Source of the DNA: a virus
Direction: 5' to 3' (one strand)
Virus record (IMG/VR): IMGVR_UViG_3300030419_006277
Span: 1-47,283 of that record
Length of the DNA stretch: 47,283 bases
Part shown: positions 21,422-29,354 of the stretch, one piece after another
Numbering within the stretch: position 1 is the stretch's first letter
Layout of the letters: every line of letters begins with the position of its first letter
Program-made: the position numbers and the translations under genes
The notes under the pieces: model-generated
Told to the model about the DNA's origin: nothing
Database searches by the model: none
The model's input: only the letters and a program-made list of their open reading frames with translations

Positions 21422-23677
21422 ATGATGAGCGATAGCAATAGTAAAGCTGAACTTGAATCTATCCTCAAGTCGGTTGTAAATCGTGACGGCACCGGACCAG
21501 CCGATACGATGTTGGTTAATGCCCATCTTTCCCAGATGAAGATGTTTGGGATAAGGCAGGGTGTAGAGTTTTTCCCCGAACAAGATAATTTTGGCTCTCA
21601 GAGATTTGATTTCATACAACAGGTAATTAAATTTAATAAATTAGATGCAAGATTAGACTCAATTTGGGACAGATTTTTAGCCTATGGAAAAGGTCTTTTC
21701 TATATTCGTCCAACGAAGAAGACTTATCGTATTTATTGGTTTGATAAAGATTCTTATCGTACTTATTATTCTCCAGAAGGTGATTTAGAAGAAGTTATCA
21801 TTATTTATCCTTATAAGGTAAAGTCTTCAAAAGGATTTCAAGGAGTTGGTTTAAATACAGATAAGCGTTATATGCGTTTACGCATCACTGCAACTGAAAT
21901 TGAAGAGTTTCATAGTGAACAAGAGATAACGTTTGATCAGGAGAATATGAATTTTGCAACTTTTGATAAGAAAGTTGTAGAAAACACAATGGAATTTATT
22001 CCTTGTGTAGAGGTGTTTAATAATCCGGACGCCTTTGGTACTGATGGCGCTGGTGAATTTGAATGGATAGCTAATCAAATTGTTGCTCATGATGAGATGG
22101 TTAAAAACATCAGAGCAAATTTATCTTTCTTTGGTAATCCAACATTACTTTCTTCTCGTCCTAAACAAGATATTGTTGAACAGGATGCTGACAGTGCAGT
22201 TCAGAGACCTAGTATTTCAAGTCAATCTGGATTCCAATCCAACTTCGATTTATCTAGTTCTACTTATAAGCAGGATCCGATTACTCGAACACAACCAGGT
22301 TACGTAGGAAGACCTGGAAGTGGTATGCGTGTACCACGAGTTATCGCCAATTTGGAGCCATCCGATCGTGTTGGTTTTATTACTCCTAATGCTGTTAGTA
22401 CAGATCAAGCTCGTTTTGCTGAGCAATTACGTTCTGAAATACGATTAGCACTTGGTGGTATTGATGATCTTTCAATTACCAATGTAACTGCAACTGAGAT
22501 TAAATCTGCTTATGGCCGTGTTAGTGCAACTGCTAAAAAGAAATGTTTACAGCTTTACACATATGGTGTTTGTAAGTGTTTTGAGTTAATCATTTTTCAG
22601 GAAGAACAGATTTTCCGTAAATCATTAGCTTATGCAGCTGGTATTAAGTATCCAGAACCTCCTGAAGATTTAGATGATCCTAAATTGCAGGAGAAATATG
22701 AAAAGCAGAAAAGTAAATACGAACAGAAATTACAGGATGCAATTGATATTGCTATTGATACTCAGGAAATACCTGACGGTGTTTTAGGATTAGCTCCTGA
22801 TGGCGATAGAACCGTGTTATGGCGGTGGATGGGGCCTGTTTATGAGGATACAGCGCAGGATAAATTGAATCAATCTATCTTTACTCGTAACCTACAAGAA
22901 TTAGGCGTTGATAGCATAGAAGCACTGAAGTATCTATTTCCTTCCAAAACTGATGATGAAATCGCGGGCATGCTCTCCGGTTTCCCATTCAGAATGGTAG
23001 GTGAGGTACAGAGGGCGTATTCCTCCTTTATTGACTTAATCAATCAAGAGATGAGGACTCCGCATCCACAGCAGCCTAATTTACCTATGGCTGCAGATCC
23101 TAGATTGGATCTAACTCCATTTTTATATAGAACACTCGAATCTCTCCAGAAGGAAGTAACTTATGCAGGACGCTACCGTAGCGCCGACCCAATCGGCACC
23201 CCAAGTATCCCAGACCCAGCCGAACAGCTACGTGGCTCCAGTAGCTCAGACAGCGGCCCAGGCACCAACAGTTGGTACAACACCACAGTGGGTGGCCCCC
23301 TCCCAGCCGACGGCGGCACCAATGCCACAAGTGCAAGCGCAGATGGGCGTACCGACTTACCAGTCGACCCCTACAGCTTCTTACCCCCAGGCACCCCAGG
23401 TAGCCCCACAAGCGGAGAACCCCTACAAGGAGGCGTTCAACAAGGTGGTGGGCGCCCTGAGTTCTCCAGTCCAATTCCCGTTCCAGGGTCAACCATCGAG
23501 TCAGGCCCAAACCGTCGACCCGGCGAGTTACGCTTCCCAGCAAGCTCCCCAATACAGCAACGCGGTAGCGCCGACCTCTATGCCTGGGACCAGCAACAGC
23601 CAGGACTTATCCAACAACTATTCCCAAACATCGCTGGAGATAACACCAGACCAGCTAAGGGCAAACGGAGTAAGTGA
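21422..23677 (+). CDS. portal protein with overprinted C-terminal extension
   Basis: The 751-aa protein follows the terminase, as portals do, and has the large-portal size seen in P22- and N4-like phages. The core runs to about residue 580. FGIRQGVEFFPEQ, YGKGLFYIRPTKKTYRIYW and the helical stem region with QLRSEIRLALGGIDDLSIT are consistent with a portal. Residues 581-751 are Gly/Pro/Ser-rich and low in complexity, and are read from DNA that also encodes the scaffold candidate in the +1 frame. The portal frame has no stop before 23675, so the extension must be translated unless a frameshift intervenes. Confidence 0.85.
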   Translation: MMSDSNSKAELESILKSVVNRDGTGPADTMLVNAHLSQMKMFGIRQGVEFFPEQDNFGSQRFDFIQQVIKFNKLDARLDSIWDRFLAYGKGLFYIRPTKKTYRIYWFDKDSYRTYYSPEGDLEEVIIIYPYKVKSSKGFQGVGLNTDKRYMRLRITATEIEEFHSEQEITFDQENMNFATFDKKVVENTMEFIPCVEVFNNPDAFGTDGAGEFEWIANQIVAHDEMVKNIRANLSFFGNPTLLSSRPKQDIVEQDADSAVQRPSISSQSGFQSNFDLSSSTYKQDPITRTQPGYVGRPGSGMRVPRVIANLEPSDRVGFITPNAVSTDQARFAEQLRSEIRLALGGIDDLSITNVTATEIKSAYGRVSATAKKKCLQLYTYGVCKCFELIIFQEEQIFRKSLAYAAGIKYPEPPEDLDDPKLQEKYEKQKSKYEQKLQDAIDIAIDTQEIPDGVLGLAPDGDRTVLWRWMGPVYEDTAQDKLNQSIFTRNLQELGVDSIEALKYLFPSKTDDEIAGMLSGFPFRMVGEVQRAYSSFIDLINQEMRTPHPQQPNLPMAADPRLDLTPFLYRTLESLQKEVTYAGRYRSADPIGTPSIPDPAEQLRGSSSSDSGPGTNSWYNTTVGGPLPADGGTNATSASADGRTDLPVDPYSFLPPGTPGSPTSGEPLQGGVQQGGGRPEFSSPIPVPGSTIESGPNRRPGELRFPASSPIQQRGSADLYAWDQQQPGLIQQLFPNIAGDNTRPAKGKRSK

Positions 23678-24212
23678 GACTAGCCTTCAGGTAATTGATC
23701 ATTTTGGTCCTAATGCTGCTGAAGATTTAAATACTTATTCTTGTCAGCTTGAAGATCACTTAATACAAACTAATCAGCAATTAGGTGAGTCAGTTGCTCT
23801 TCTTAAGGAGCTTTCTGCTGAGCATAAAGCTTATGAAAGGATTCTTACTGATCCTGATGTTTTAGCTGATTACACATGTGAATTCTTTGGTGAAAACGGT
23901 CCTTACCCTGTTTCTCAGAAAGGGCAAGCTCCACAAGGACAGCAAGTTGGGCAGCAGTTCCAGAATGCAGATAGATCTCACACAATACCTACTGCTCCTG
24001 CTCCTGCGGCTAAGCCTGCGACTACAGCTCCTGCTCCTCAGCGTCCTTCAATGCCTGCTCCTCCAGCTCCTCAGCCACAAGGGAATCCAGAAGATTTCTG
24101 GAATAACTTTGGCAACGCTGCTGATAGGGACCCACAGAACGCTTGGCGTTATCTGAATGCTGCACAGCAAAATCCTGAAGTTTTCCGTAACAAGCTTCTT
24201 GTAATGGAGTGA
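23163..24212 (+). CDS. 349-aa Gln/Pro-rich protein, candidate capsid scaffold
   Basis: It begins at ATG 23163 inside the portal gene, in the +1 frame, and overlaps it for 515 bases. Residues 1-171 are Pro/Gln/Ala/Val-rich and disordered. Residues about 175-245 form a helical core (SCQLEDHLIQTNQQLGESV, KELSAEHKAYERILTDPDV). A Pro/Ala linker follows, then a short helical C-terminus (WRYLNAAQQNPEVFRNKL), the kind of end that binds capsid subunits. Position between portal and major capsid gene and this layout suggest a scaffolding protein. No protease motif is seen. Confidence 0.75.
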   Translation: MQDATVAPTQSAPQVSQTQPNSYVAPVAQTAAQAPTVGTTPQWVAPSQPTAAPMPQVQAQMGVPTYQSTPTASYPQAPQVAPQAENPYKEAFNKVVGALSSPVQFPFQGQPSSQAQTVDPASYASQQAPQYSNAVAPTSMPGTSNSQDLSNNYSQTSLEITPDQLRANGVSETSLQVIDHFGPNAAEDLNTYSCQLEDHLIQTNQQLGESVALLKELSAEHKAYERILTDPDVLADYTCEFFGENGPYPVSQKGQAPQGQQVGQQFQNADRSHTIPTAPAPAAKPATTAPAPQRPSMPAPPAPQPQGNPEDFWNNFGNAADRDPQNAWRYLNAAQQNPEVFRNKLLVME

Positions 24213-24232
24213 TTTAACTCCTCATTAAATAA

Positions 24233-24253
24233 GGGGTAGCAAAATGCTGCCCC
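24233..24253 (+). terminator. 8-bp hairpin after the scaffold gene
   Basis: GGGGTAGC (24233-24240) and GCTGCCCC (24246-24253) pair with one G-U around the loop AAAAT, 21 bases after the scaffold stop. A U-tract is lacking, so it may attenuate or stabilise transcripts rather than terminate them. Confidence 0.45.
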
Positions 24254-24269
24254 AACACTTATTCCCCTA

Positions 24270-24704
24270 ATGGCAAAAAAGAAAGCTAGAGATAGAGCAG
24301 ACGAGTTTATAGCTAGTCTAGGAACAGCCGGTGGGCCTATTGGTTCTCCGGGGTTAATTAGTTTTGGTGGTTCTGATATTCAAGCTCAGATTTTTGCTGG
24401 GAATAGTGATCAATACGCTCCAATTAGGATGCGTCAAGGAGAGTTAGGAGTAGGTAATCCAAATGCAGAGGTTCCTCCAATGCCTCAGGATTTAGATGCT
24501 TCTTACTTAAAGTTAAATTTACCTGGTTCTCCATTACCAGCTAATGCTTTACTTTCTCCTCAGAATCAGATGGCTGCAGAATTTACTCAGAATCAAATTG
24601 CAGCCAATGAGCAGCTCTATTTAAGAAATGCTATGAATCCTGTTGGTTTAATGAAATTGCCAGTAGGTAACTTCCAATCTCCTAAGAAAAAAGGTAGCCG
24701 CTAA
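24270..24704 (+). CDS. 144-aa hypothetical capsid-region protein
   Basis: A basic start (MAKKKARDRADEFIASL) leads into a Gly/Pro-rich region (GGPIGSPGLISFGGSD), a segment with QIFAGNSDQYAPIRMRQGE and a Gln/Asn-rich middle, and a basic end (SPKKKGSR). It lies between scaffold and capsid genes and is coupled to the next gene. A minor head protein is likely from position. Confidence 0.55.
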   Translation: MAKKKARDRADEFIASLGTAGGPIGSPGLISFGGSDIQAQIFAGNSDQYAPIRMRQGELGVGNPNAEVPPMPQDLDASYLKLNLPGSPLPANALLSPQNQMAAEFTQNQIAANEQLYLRNAMNPVGLMKLPVGNFQSPKKKGSR

Positions 24705-24898
24705 TGAACACCGCTAAAGCACAAGAAGCTGTAGACAAGTCACTTGAACATAAGCTTATAGCGGCAGCTATGGCAGAGGCTGCAGAGGAACCAATTGGAG
24801 GTGCAACTATGCAACCTAAAGATGGATTTGTTAATCCATATGGACGTATAGGAGCGATGCCCCCAACCGAATATTCTTTGACAAATAGTCTGAATTAA
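24704..24898 (+). CDS. 64-aa hypothetical protein
   Basis: It starts at ATG 24704, sharing one base with the upstream stop (TAATG). An Ala-rich helix (LEHKLIAAAMAEAAEEPIG) is followed by a Pro/Gly-containing tail. It is the last gene before the capsid leader. It is not recognised. Confidence 0.55.
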   Translation: MNTAKAQEAVDKSLEHKLIAAAMAEAAEEPIGGATMQPKDGFVNPYGRIGAMPPTEYSLTNSLN

Positions 24899-24913
24899 TC
24901 AGTTCTTTAGAGA

Positions 24914-24925
24914 TAAACTTAGTAA
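24914..24925 (+). promoter_or_regulatory. shared box TAAACTTAGTAA
   Basis: TAAACTTAGTAA lies in the capsid leader and is repeated exactly at 45214-45225. A one-base variant (TAAACTTATTAA) is on the minus strand at 11291-11302. All three are intergenic. A TATAAT follows further downstream in this leader. A phage promoter element is possible. Confidence 0.35.
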
Positions 24926-24960
24926 AGTCTGATTATTAAGTCATATTATAATTAATTTTA

Positions 24961-25010
24961 ATGGAATTTAGGTTCCATATATGGAAGATTTGATCCTCTT
25001 TTCAGAGGAT
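24961..25010 (+). promoter_or_regulatory. capsid-gene leader with two hairpins
   Basis: ATGGAA (24961-24966) pairs with TTCCAT (24973-24978), and ATCCTCT (24993-24999) pairs perfectly with AGAGGAT (25004-25010) around TTTC. The 158-base leader upstream of the most highly expressed gene probably controls transcript stability or translation. Confidence 0.45.
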
Positions 25011-25056
25011 TTAATTTTCAGGTATCAGCAAATCTCATAGCGCTGAAAAAACCCCA

Positions 25057-26202
25057 ATGTTTATTGATAACGATTTCCCTAAGCTGCTGGGTGCGGAACT
25101 ATACCGCCCTCATCCAGCTTATATCGTGGAGATGGCCTCTGAGCCGGTCGTCGTCCATGACTTCACAAAACAACCGGGTCAAACTGTTCAGCTAGATCGT
25201 TACCGTTTCTTCGGTAACCCTGGCACGAAGACAAGCCGTGAGCGTACCCAGGATCAAACCATTGGTACAGCAAACAGCAGATCTATCGTTAAGGACAAAG
25301 TACTTGTATCTCTTCGTGAGTATACAGGTCCTGCCGACCCTAATAACTCAAATCTCCCTAGCACCTTCAAAATTGCTCGTGAGACTTTGATGACTGCTCA
25401 GCGTTTACTGCTGGATACTGGGAACCTAAATATGTTCCACCAGTCCATCGGTTCGCTGACTCTGCTCGATGATTATCGCAGATGGCGCGATCGGGTGTTC
25501 TTGGACGAACTGTTCAAATCAGAATCCCGTGGTCAGTCCTCTGACTCACAAGGTGGTTACTACTATCCTAACGGAAAGTCTAAGCCAACTTCAACAACTC
25601 TTACTGCTTATACCGCTACAGAATATGCTTCTGAGCGCTTTAAGTTCAACGTAAAAACTGACCTTCTCGAAGTAGTTAAAGCTCTTCGTAAGCGTCACGT
25701 ACCAGTCTTCGCTGACGGCTACTATCGTTGCATAGCAGATCCTTCACTTATGAAAGATCTACGTGCTGATCAAGGCTTCCGTGAAGTTGCACGTTACCCA
25801 GGTTTAGGACAAGGCAGCCCATTAATGCCTGCTACTGCTCCTAACCAAGCCATCTATGGTGGCGGTCAGTACGGCCAAGCTCAGTTTGTCGCTGGTGAAC
25901 CAGTGATGCCTTCAGGCTTTGTTTTTGAAGGTGTAAGATTCTTCGAATCTACAAACTTCCCAGCTAAAACTATCACGGTCGACATTGGTGATGGTGCCGG
26001 TGCAGTCTCTAAATCCACTCCTCCTGCCCTATTCTTCGGGCCGCAGGCTATTGGTGTTGGTATTGGTGGTCCTAACGCTCAAGTCCTTATTAACAATAAT
26101 GATGACTTCAGCCGCTTCATTATTCTCATTTGGCAGCTATACGCTGGCTTTGCGAACTTGAACAAGGACTTCGTTACTACCGCTTTCACCATTACTGAGT
26201 AA
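25057..26202 (+). CDS. major capsid protein, N4 gp56-like
   Basis: This 381-aa protein has the features of the N4-gp56 major capsid family (HK97 fold), including DGYYRCIADPSLMKDLRAD at residues 220-238 followed by a RYPGLGQG turn. The N-terminal QTVQLDRYRFFG arm and KDKVLVSLREYTGP segment also fit. Codons are richer in C and G at third positions than in neighbouring genes, as expected for high expression. It is preceded by a structured leader and followed 15 bases later by a gene with a strong ribosome-binding site. Confidence 0.85.
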   Translation: MFIDNDFPKLLGAELYRPHPAYIVEMASEPVVVHDFTKQPGQTVQLDRYRFFGNPGTKTSRERTQDQTIGTANSRSIVKDKVLVSLREYTGPADPNNSNLPSTFKIARETLMTAQRLLLDTGNLNMFHQSIGSLTLLDDYRRWRDRVFLDELFKSESRGQSSDSQGGYYYPNGKSKPTSTTLTAYTATEYASERFKFNVKTDLLEVVKALRKRHVPVFADGYYRCIADPSLMKDLRADQGFREVARYPGLGQGSPLMPATAPNQAIYGGGQYGQAQFVAGEPVMPSGFVFEGVRFFESTNFPAKTITVDIGDGAGAVSKSTPPALFFGPQAIGVGIGGPNAQVLINNNDDFSRFIILIWQLYAGFANLNKDFVTTAFTITE

Positions 26203-26216
26203 GGAGGTATTTAACA

Positions 26217-27041
26217 ATGGCAGCTTACAAAGAAAACGCTGGGGCCATTCTTAACCCCGGTAACCAGATAAACCGTCTGTCCTCCTACAACACTGAAGGT
26301 GTTTATGGTTGGCCAGGAGTTGAAGCTTTTGAACTTATTGGTTACGCCAAAGTAAGTAATAAGGCAGCTGATAAAGCTAGCTACAAGAGCTTCTCCGTAA
26401 CGATTCCTTCACCTGATCGTAGGGTTGGAGATCGTGTACGCAATGACCGTACTAGCTGTGTCGTTCAGGCTTCTGCCGATCGTCCAGCTTATATTTACGG
26501 TGCTTCTATTGCTATCGCTCAGGATATTCCTTCTGCAGCTCAGGATCGCGCAGGCTTCCCTGCTGACCCTGTAACAGCTGATATTTATGGAACCAACACT
26601 GAAATTATTCAGTTTGGCCCTGATAACGGTGGCTCACCTTATGGTGTTCCTGCAACTCAGCTTAATGGTTTAGCTGCAGCAACTTCATACTTGACAATTG
26701 GTGCTACAACCAAGATTGTTCAAGGTACCCGCGACACTACAGTTGGAAACCTTCCATTCTGGACATCCGTTAGTAGCTCAATTGCTGCTGCTGACGCTGC
26801 TGACTCCATGATGTACAAGGTTGTAGCTGATACAACTTTCAAGATCTATAACACCAACGGCATTACACAAACTGCTGTTAACGGTGACGGACTTTACATC
26901 AGCGATGCTGATGCTGACGCAAGTAGGGCTGCTTACATCCTTACTCGTGTTAACTATCTCCGTCCTGCATTCGGTGTTAACTGGAATGATATCCAGGGAT
27001 TCATTGATTTTGCTTCTCAAGTAGGCGGTAACGACGAATAG
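26217..27041 (+). CDS. 274-aa capsid-associated protein (decoration or minor head)
   Basis: It starts at ATG 26217 after the strong ribosome-binding sequence AAGGAGGT and shares the capsid gene's codon preference, implying abundant production. It is beta-rich with Thr/Ala/Asp loops (GATTKIVQGTRDTTVGNL), which suits a decoration protein on the shell, but it has no family signature I can name. A terminator follows at 27074-27098, so the capsid pair may be one transcription unit. Confidence 0.65.
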   Translation: MAAYKENAGAILNPGNQINRLSSYNTEGVYGWPGVEAFELIGYAKVSNKAADKASYKSFSVTIPSPDRRVGDRVRNDRTSCVVQASADRPAYIYGASIAIAQDIPSAAQDRAGFPADPVTADIYGTNTEIIQFGPDNGGSPYGVPATQLNGLAAATSYLTIGATTKIVQGTRDTTVGNLPFWTSVSSSIAAADAADSMMYKVVADTTFKIYNTNGITQTAVNGDGLYISDADADASRAAYILTRVNYLRPAFGVNWNDIQGFIDFASQVGGNDE

Positions 27042-27073
27042 AACGCTCTATAATTTAAGAATATAGGTGAATT

Positions 27074-27098
27074 AGCGGGTCCTAGTGATCCGCTTTTT
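27074..27098 (+). terminator. factor-independent terminator after the capsid pair
   Basis: AGCGGGTC (27074-27081) pairs with GATCCGCT (27087-27094), with one G-U, around CTAGT, and is followed by TTTTT. It is the clearest terminator in the window. Confidence 0.8.
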
Positions 27099-27159
27099 CA
27101 TATTTACGGTTAAGATTTGGTAGGGTTATTCTCATAGACGAACTTAATTTGTACTGTTC

Positions 27160-27600
27160 ATGTTGTATCAATACAAGCAAACTGGCGGACTAGTAGAGGT
27201 CATAGCAAAGCATGGTGATGGCATCATGATGTGTATTGATGCTCAAGAAGATGTACTTTATGTAGATGAATCAGAATTAGTTCCTCAATTAGAGGCTACT
27301 AACGAGAAGATAAAAGCTGAAGAACGTTTAAGTGCAGATTTAGCAGCTGATGGGGTTAAACCAGCTAAACCAACAAAACGCGAGACGTTCCCAGTAGATG
27401 TACGAGTGAATATCAATACAGCAAGTGCTCGTCAAATCGCCGATGCTTTACCCGGTGTAGGTTTGAAAACTGCTAGAGATATAAAAGATTTACAAACAGC
27501 TCAGTCTGGTGAAAGATTTGTAAAACTTGAACAACTACGTGGAATAAAGCGTGTTGATTGGGATCAAATTTTTGAGGAGAACTTAGTTCGCGTAGACTAG
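27160..27600 (+). CDS. 146-aa protein with helix-hairpin-helix DNA-binding domain
   Basis: Residues 82-137 closely follow the ComEA-type helix-hairpin-helix layout: VNINTASARQIADALPGVG (83-101), then KTARDIKDLQ, and EQLRGIKRVDWDQI at the end. That module binds the DNA backbone without sequence specificity. The N-terminal 60 residues look like a small beta domain plus an acidic helix. Its location between capsid and head-tail genes suggests it touches packaged DNA at the connector. Confidence 0.7.
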   Translation: MLYQYKQTGGLVEVIAKHGDGIMMCIDAQEDVLYVDESELVPQLEATNEKIKAEERLSADLAADGVKPAKPTKRETFPVDVRVNINTASARQIADALPGVGLKTARDIKDLQTAQSGERFVKLEQLRGIKRVDWDQIFEENLVRVD

Positions 27601-27628
27601 ATGTTAGGTCAGTTTTGTATTGTAGTTA

Positions 27629-28108
27629 ATGAAGCTTGATACCTATTTAAAATCGAAGATACGTTGGCACCTTGGGTATAATTTAACTTCAGTACCTGCT
27701 GGTGACATTGCACGTCTTGAAGAGGCATTAGATAATGTTCAAGACACTTTCTGGTATGACAAAATTGTCGAACAGATTGGTCGTTGTGATGAAGCAGAGA
27801 AACGAACTGATATGACTGGCACCATTAATAATGGAACAGTTCCTAGAAGTCGAGTTGAAAGTATAGCTGGTGACGTTGACCGTACTGTTGCAACTTCTGA
27901 TTTTAAAGAGACACTGAAAACATGGACAGAGATTTACATGTTTGAATGTGATCGCTTAGCTTTACATTTATATGTTCCAAATTATCGGAATCCTATGCAG
28001 GCTAGGTATCGTTTTGAAAGAGAAGGTGCTGAGTTTATCCAGGCTTTACCAGGGCCAGCAGACATTGCAGTTGGTACGAGATTGATGCTTGCTGAAAGCT
28101 GGCGGTAG
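27629..28108 (+). CDS. 159-aa head-tail connector candidate
   Basis: The protein is helical at the start (YLKSKIRWHLGYNLTSVPAGD) with a conserved-looking FWYDKIVEQIGRCDEAEKR block and a C-terminal alpha/beta region (MQARYRFEREGAEFIQAL). Its size, helix content and place after the capsid genes match head-tail adaptors (gp6/gp4-like). I recall similar sequences in cyanophages but cannot name the family. Confidence 0.55.
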   Translation: MKLDTYLKSKIRWHLGYNLTSVPAGDIARLEEALDNVQDTFWYDKIVEQIGRCDEAEKRTDMTGTINNGTVPRSRVESIAGDVDRTVATSDFKETLKTWTEIYMFECDRLALHLYVPNYRNPMQARYRFEREGAEFIQALPGPADIAVGTRLMLAESWR

Positions 28109-28154
28109 TAGCATTTCCCCCTGTTATTCTAAGTAGTAGACTAGTTTCAATTTC

Positions 28155-28496
28155 ATGGCGATAACATACTTTCAAGACACAATATTCACACAGGACACAA
28201 CCTTAAGTGCGCCAGGTGATGGAACTGCGTTGCAAGTTGCTCAGAATAACTTTTTTGCCACGAAAGATTATACTTTGATTGCGGTAGTTGCTTCTATTGG
28301 TACGAATGTAAAAGTTAGGTTAGATGGAAGTATTGATGGAACAAATTACGCACCTATTATTGCTGAAAAGACTATTAGTGCAGATGGCTCACACGCTTAT
28401 TCTGTTTCAGGTATACCAGTGAAATGGATTAAACCTGTATTTACAAGTGAGAATGGTGGTTCTCCTACTGTTACTTTCCATTTAGCAGCTATTTAA
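28155..28496 (+). CDS. 113-aa beta-rich tail or head-completion protein
   Basis: The small all-beta protein (TLIAVVASIGTNVKVRLDGSI and IPVKWIKPVFTSENGGSP) has the pattern of the short beta-sandwich proteins common in cyanophage tails. The start is ATG 28155 after a short leader. A paralogue-like protein of similar length lies at 36124. The function is structural by position. Confidence 0.6.
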   Translation: MAITYFQDTIFTQDTTLSAPGDGTALQVAQNNFFATKDYTLIAVVASIGTNVKVRLDGSIDGTNYAPIIAEKTISADGSHAYSVSGIPVKWIKPVFTSENGGSPTVTFHLAAI

Positions 28497-28497
28497 G

Positions 28498-28773
28498 ATG
28501 TCTGTTAAGCCACGTACTAGGCTTGGTTATCATTTTGGGGTTAATAGAAAATCTACACCAAATGAGAGAAGCGATGGTGTAGGAGGATCTCGAGAATCTA
28601 ATTTTATTGAAGGGCGTAGTCGGCCTAGAATGGCAGGAGAGATTAATATTTTCACTGCGGAACCTGATTATTTAAGACCTCCTATTAAAGGACTTTGGTT
28701 AAAACAACCTTCTCTTAGAACATCTACTATTCTGCGTGGTTCTCCAATACCTGACGAAACTGATTCTTTTTAA
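28498..28773 (+). CDS. 91-aa basic hypothetical protein
   Basis: This protein is basic and Gly/Pro/Arg-rich (RTRLGYHFGVNRKSTPNE, GRSRPRMAGEINIF) with little hydrophobic core, so it is probably a small virion or assembly protein. It starts one base after the preceding stop. It is not recognised. Confidence 0.5.
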   Translation: MSVKPRTRLGYHFGVNRKSTPNERSDGVGGSRESNFIEGRSRPRMAGEINIFTAEPDYLRPPIKGLWLKQPSLRTSTILRGSPIPDETDSF

Positions 28774-28778
28774 TTACC

Positions 28779-29144
28779 ATGGGACAAAAGAGAGACGGAA
28801 AATTTCTTGTTAGAGAACCTCAAGGGGGTGGATTCTCTGCAACTACATCTCCGATGGTTGCTGATATTTTTGAAAAGGCACCTCAAGAACAAGCTGTAGG
28901 ACAGGCAACTCCTCAAGTTGGAAGTGATTTGGTTAGGAGTGTCGTTAGTGATAAGTCAGGATTACAGCAAGAGAACGCAGACCCCGAATTAAGAATGGCT
29001 GCTGATATTTTTGATTCTGAGTTAGCGAAGAGCTTGGCATTAGAAAGTAGTAAAACAAAATACGGTCCAGGGCAAATATCTAAATCCCCAGGTGTTGGTT
29101 CTTACCTAGGGGAAGCTTCTTACCCAGCTGGGCCGACAAGCTAA
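28779..29144 (+). CDS. 121-aa hypothetical protein
   Basis: A polar Gln/Ser-rich protein with a repeated PMVADIFEKAP / RMAADIFDSEL pattern (about residues 24-34 and 68-78), suggesting an internal duplication. It ends in a Gly/Pro tail and is coupled by TAATG to the next gene. Function unknown. Confidence 0.5.
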   Translation: MGQKRDGKFLVREPQGGGFSATTSPMVADIFEKAPQEQAVGQATPQVGSDLVRSVVSDKSGLQQENADPELRMAADIFDSELAKSLALESSKTKYGPGQISKSPGVGSYLGEASYPAGPTS

Positions 29145-29308
29145 TGACTAAGAAACGTTCAATGCCACCGGAAATATTGGATTATTTTAAGAAGAAGAAT
29201 GGAAAAAACTCAGAGAAAAAAGATGATAATGAGCGCCGTAAAGAGGCAGTTACGAAATCTAGAGTTAGGTTAGAAAAAAAAGGCAAGGAGAAGAAAGAGG
29301 ATCAATAA
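29144..29308 (+). CDS. 54-aa Lys-rich protein
   Basis: It starts at ATG 29144, sharing a base with the upstream stop. The sequence opens MTKKRSMPPEILDYFKKKNG and continues as a Lys/Glu-rich helix. The MPPxxLxYFKKK opening is one I associate with small cyanophage structural-region proteins of unknown function. Confidence 0.6.
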   Translation: MTKKRSMPPEILDYFKKKNGKNSEKKDDNERRKEAVTKSRVRLEKKGKEKKEDQ

Positions 29309-29354
29309 AAAATCCTTCAGTTAGAATAACTTTTAAGCCTATCTGTAGATAAAC

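Noticed and set aside
23100-23552. 150-codon open frame on the minus strand opposite the portal/scaffold overlap
   Set aside because: A G+C-rich stretch open in two plus frames is likely to be open on the other strand too. The product is a Leu/Arg/Gly/Trp mixture without domain character.
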